Below, piece after piece: positions 52,501 to 53,319 of a stretch of 53,319 bases of DNA (positions are counted from its first letter, which is position 1; each line of letters opens with the position of its first letter). A program made the position numbers and the translations under genes. The notes beneath the pieces are model-generated. The model was not told the origin of the DNA, did no database searches, and was given only the letters and a program-made list of their open reading frames with translations. The stretch comes from Treponema sp. (GTDB lineage Bacteria > Spirochaetota > Spirochaetia > Treponematales > Breznakiellaceae): the NCBI GenBank assembly GCA_009785215.1, contig WQWU01000009.1, positions 1-53,319 of the forward strand, written 5' to 3'.

Positions 52501-53125
52501 CGACGGTTGGGCATACGACATTGGATTTGGCGGCTTAGACCATGTTATTGCTTCGGGTAAAAACGTTAACCTGCTTTGTATGGATACAGAAGTTTATTCC
52601 AACACAGGCGGTCAGATGTCTAAAGCTACACCTGTTGGCGCAATTGCAAAGTTCGCATACGGCGGAAAACCAATCGTAAAGAAAGACCTTGGCGCAATCG
52701 CAATGAGTTACGGTTATGTATACGTTGCAAAGATTTCGTTAGGCGCAAATATGGCACAGACAATCAAAGCAATCCGCGAAGCAGAAGCTTATGACGGTCC
52801 GTCGCTTATCATCGCTTACTCGCATTGTATCGCACATGGTATCGATATGAGTAAGGGATTGGAACAGGGCAAAGCAGTAGTAACAAGCGGCTTGTGGCCG
52901 TTGTATCGCTACGACCCAAGATTGAAAGATCAGGGCAAGAACCCGTTCCAGCTTGACTCCAAAGACCCAACAACTTCGCTTGAAGACTTTATGTACAAAG
53001 AAAACAGATTCAAGAGCCTTAAGGCAGCTAACCAAGCAGAAGCCGACAGACTTCTTGCAATTGCAAAAGCTCAGGCAGAACGTGTTTGGAAAGAGTACAA
53101 GTATCTTTCGGAAAGATCGTTCTAG
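49547..53125 (+). CDS. nifJ: Pyruvate:ferredoxin (flavodoxin) oxidoreductase, single-chain
   Basis: 1192 residues, the full fused PFOR: pyruvate-binding domain (YPITPSSQMGE near 28-38), domain II, gamma domain, a ferredoxin domain with clusters CTQCGICTVVCPH (about 702-714) and CYECGLCITACPQC (about 762-775), the CGGCGETPY loop (about 833-841) and the thiamine diphosphate site GDGWAYDIGFGG (about 984-995) with NTGGQMSKATP. It turns pyruvate and CoA into acetyl-CoA, CO2 and reduced ferredoxin, the electron source for hydrogenases. Codon choice is notably clean and the gene likely highly expressed. Single-gene unit with promoter and terminator. Confidence 0.97.
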   Translation: MANKNYVTIEGNTAAAHVAHALSEVIAIYPITPSSQMGELSDEFSAQGRKNIWGAVPDVIELQSEAGAAAAVHGALMTGAMSTTFTASQGLLLMIPTMYKVAGELTSTVFHISARALATSSLCIFGDHQDVLACRQTGWAMLSSNNVQEVMDLALISHSSTLRSRIPFLHFFDGFRTSHEMQKVEESSYDLMREMVTDELVAEHRARGLTPENPMIRGTSQNPDTYFQGREGVNKYYDATPDIVQKEMDKFAKLTGRAYNLFDYYGAKDAEKVIIIMGSGADTVEETIDYLNAKGEKTGMVKVRLYRPFSPKAFVKAIPSSVKAIAVLDRTKDPGANGEPLYQDVRTAIAEMQASGEFKANPVILGGRYGLGSKEFTPTMVRAVFDNLSGKKIANFVVGIKDDVQNKSLDFDPAFVLDEKDVYEALFYGLGADGTVGANKNSIKIISEAKPDYSVQAYFSYDSKKSGGFTVSHLRFNKSGGRIRRPYLINSADFLACHKFSYMEMYNMLARVKAGGTFLLNSPYSSAEVWKELPVEVQKQIVDKKLKFYVINGAEIARSTGMGNRINTVMQAAYFKISGILAEDEAVKLMKQHIEESYGKKGSDVVQKNYNTVDAALKAVEEVNYSSADGSKHMKQPFATAKNDKRSDANWIMDTLGAVSFQFGSDLPVSKIPADGTFPTATSQYEKRSVAERVPLWNPADCTQCGICTVVCPHACMRMKTLTADQVAKAPKGLLTADIANKKAVAGDKATMAIAYEDCYECGLCITACPQCKEDGSKQALKYVPYSNDPEFHAEQVKVWDYFLSLPDTPVTGDLNNAMSLAYKRPLFEFSGACGGCGETPYIKLISQLFGDRALIGNATGCSSIYGGNLPTTPYCQREDGRGPVWCNSLFEDTAEFALGFRLTSDKLAEHAREMGVKAKGEGIAANIIDKLLNNKQEDDAAIEEQRKNVNELKAALAKDSKPTAKMLLSLADHFIKRSVWGFGGDGWAYDIGFGGLDHVIASGKNVNLLCMDTEVYSNTGGQMSKATPVGAIAKFAYGGKPIVKKDLGAIAMSYGYVYVAKISLGANMAQTIKAIREAEAYDGPSLIIAYSHCIAHGIDMSKGLEQGKAVVTSGLWPLYRYDPRLKDQGKNPFQLDSKDPTTSLEDFMYKENRFKSLKAANQAEADRLLAIAKAQAERVWKEYKYLSERSF

Positions 53126-53150
53126 TAAAGCTGCGTAATGTGATTTGAAA

Positions 53151-53195
53151 GCCCTCAGCCCGACCACTTCAAGTGGTCGGGAGAGGGCTTTTTTT
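53151..53195 (+). terminator. Strong terminator of nifJ
   Basis: Inner stem CCCGACCACT-tca-AGTGGTCGGG enclosed by GCCCTC/GAGGGC, then T7. The inner arms share GACCACT/AGTGGTC with the hairpin at 33644-33667. Confidence 0.9.
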
Positions 53196-53198
53196 ATG

Positions 53199-53319
53199 GT
53201 GCGCCTAGCATGGGCGATAACTTGGCGGTGAGAGTCCGCTACACGGATTGCAGTAGGAAGTGTTAGCCAAAGGCAAGGGTGTCCATTGCGAGGTGGAATC
53301 TGAAGGAAGCCAGAGGCAA
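53199..53319 (+). mobile_element. Group II intron, 5' end (domain I), cut by window edge
   Basis: Starts with GTGCGCC, the usual group II 5' splice-site pattern, followed by the recognisable domain I sequence blocks CAAGGGTGTCC, GAGGTGGAATCTGAAGGA and AAGCCAGAGGCAA that I know from bacterial introns with LtrA-type reverse transcriptase/maturase. The reverse transcriptase frame and domains II-VI would lie beyond the window. It begins 4 bases after the terminator T-run. Confidence 0.78.

Overview
The window looks like a chromosomal segment of a fibre-degrading, anaerobic, fermentative spirochaete, most likely a gut-type Treponema or close relative. This is inferred from gene content only: a pyruvate:ferredoxin oxidoreductase, an [FeFe]-hydrogenase-like chemoreceptor, two GH10 and one GH11 xylanases made as exported or lipid-anchored proteins, GH94 disaccharide phosphorylases, a GH1 glucosidase, a large LplABC-type oligosaccharide importer, a periplasmic HEAT-repeat protein, and a small SRP RNA just upstream of dnaX. 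No 16S gene is present, so genus is not proven. The DNA is AT-leaning, uses ATG/GTG starts and good AGGAG-type ribosome binding sites.

Layout. 1-3629 is an accessory/defence edge: the end of a Wadjet anti-plasmid system (jetC tail, jetD), then on the minus strand a small operon of a 55-aa protein, a protein with an N-terminal FVSNSSSSSF motif, and a radical SAM protein whose best ATG is followed at once by an in-frame TAA. 3824-7947 holds tRNA-Ala, rlmB, a DUF2156 protein, an AI-2E-type permease, a predicted small RNA and an outer-membrane-like protein. 8068-17651 is core: SRP RNA, dnaX-ebfC-recR, the hydrogenase/chemoreceptor fusion, polA, ftsH. 17655-37382 is the carbohydrate region: an M15 peptidase, an ABC importer (binding protein, two permeases, no ATPase), a divergent GH1 glucosidase and MFS transporter, the GH11-GH10-GH10 xylanase operon, hsp20, two GH94 phosphorylases, a HEAT protein and a ferredoxin-type aldo/keto reductase. 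Xylanases would cut xylan outside, the importer would take up oligosaccharides, and GH1/GH94 enzymes would process them inside with phosphorolysis saving ATP.

37442-47361 contains a large pRiA4b-like protein with a PTS-IIA partner, a ZIP transporter and a complete phosphate regulon pstSCAB-phoU-phoB-phoR, preceded by an 11-bp phased TTAACA array. 47358-53125 has two FKBP isomerases, a single-domain response regulator and nifJ. The window ends inside the 5' part of a group II intron located directly behind the nifJ terminator.

The most interesting signals that ordinary genes do not explain are: (i) a predicted ~115-nt RNA (6846-6959) whose terminator loop copies the 16S rRNA anti-Shine-Dalgarno tail; (ii) hsp20 driven by a near-perfect sigma-54 promoter, with a fully structured 5' leader and upstream TGTGTCA palindrome; (iii) CGCAGAG-type interspersed repeats, one of them read in frame at the start of PstA and a related tract in PolA; (iv) the SNSSSSSF/radical SAM operon beside Wadjet.
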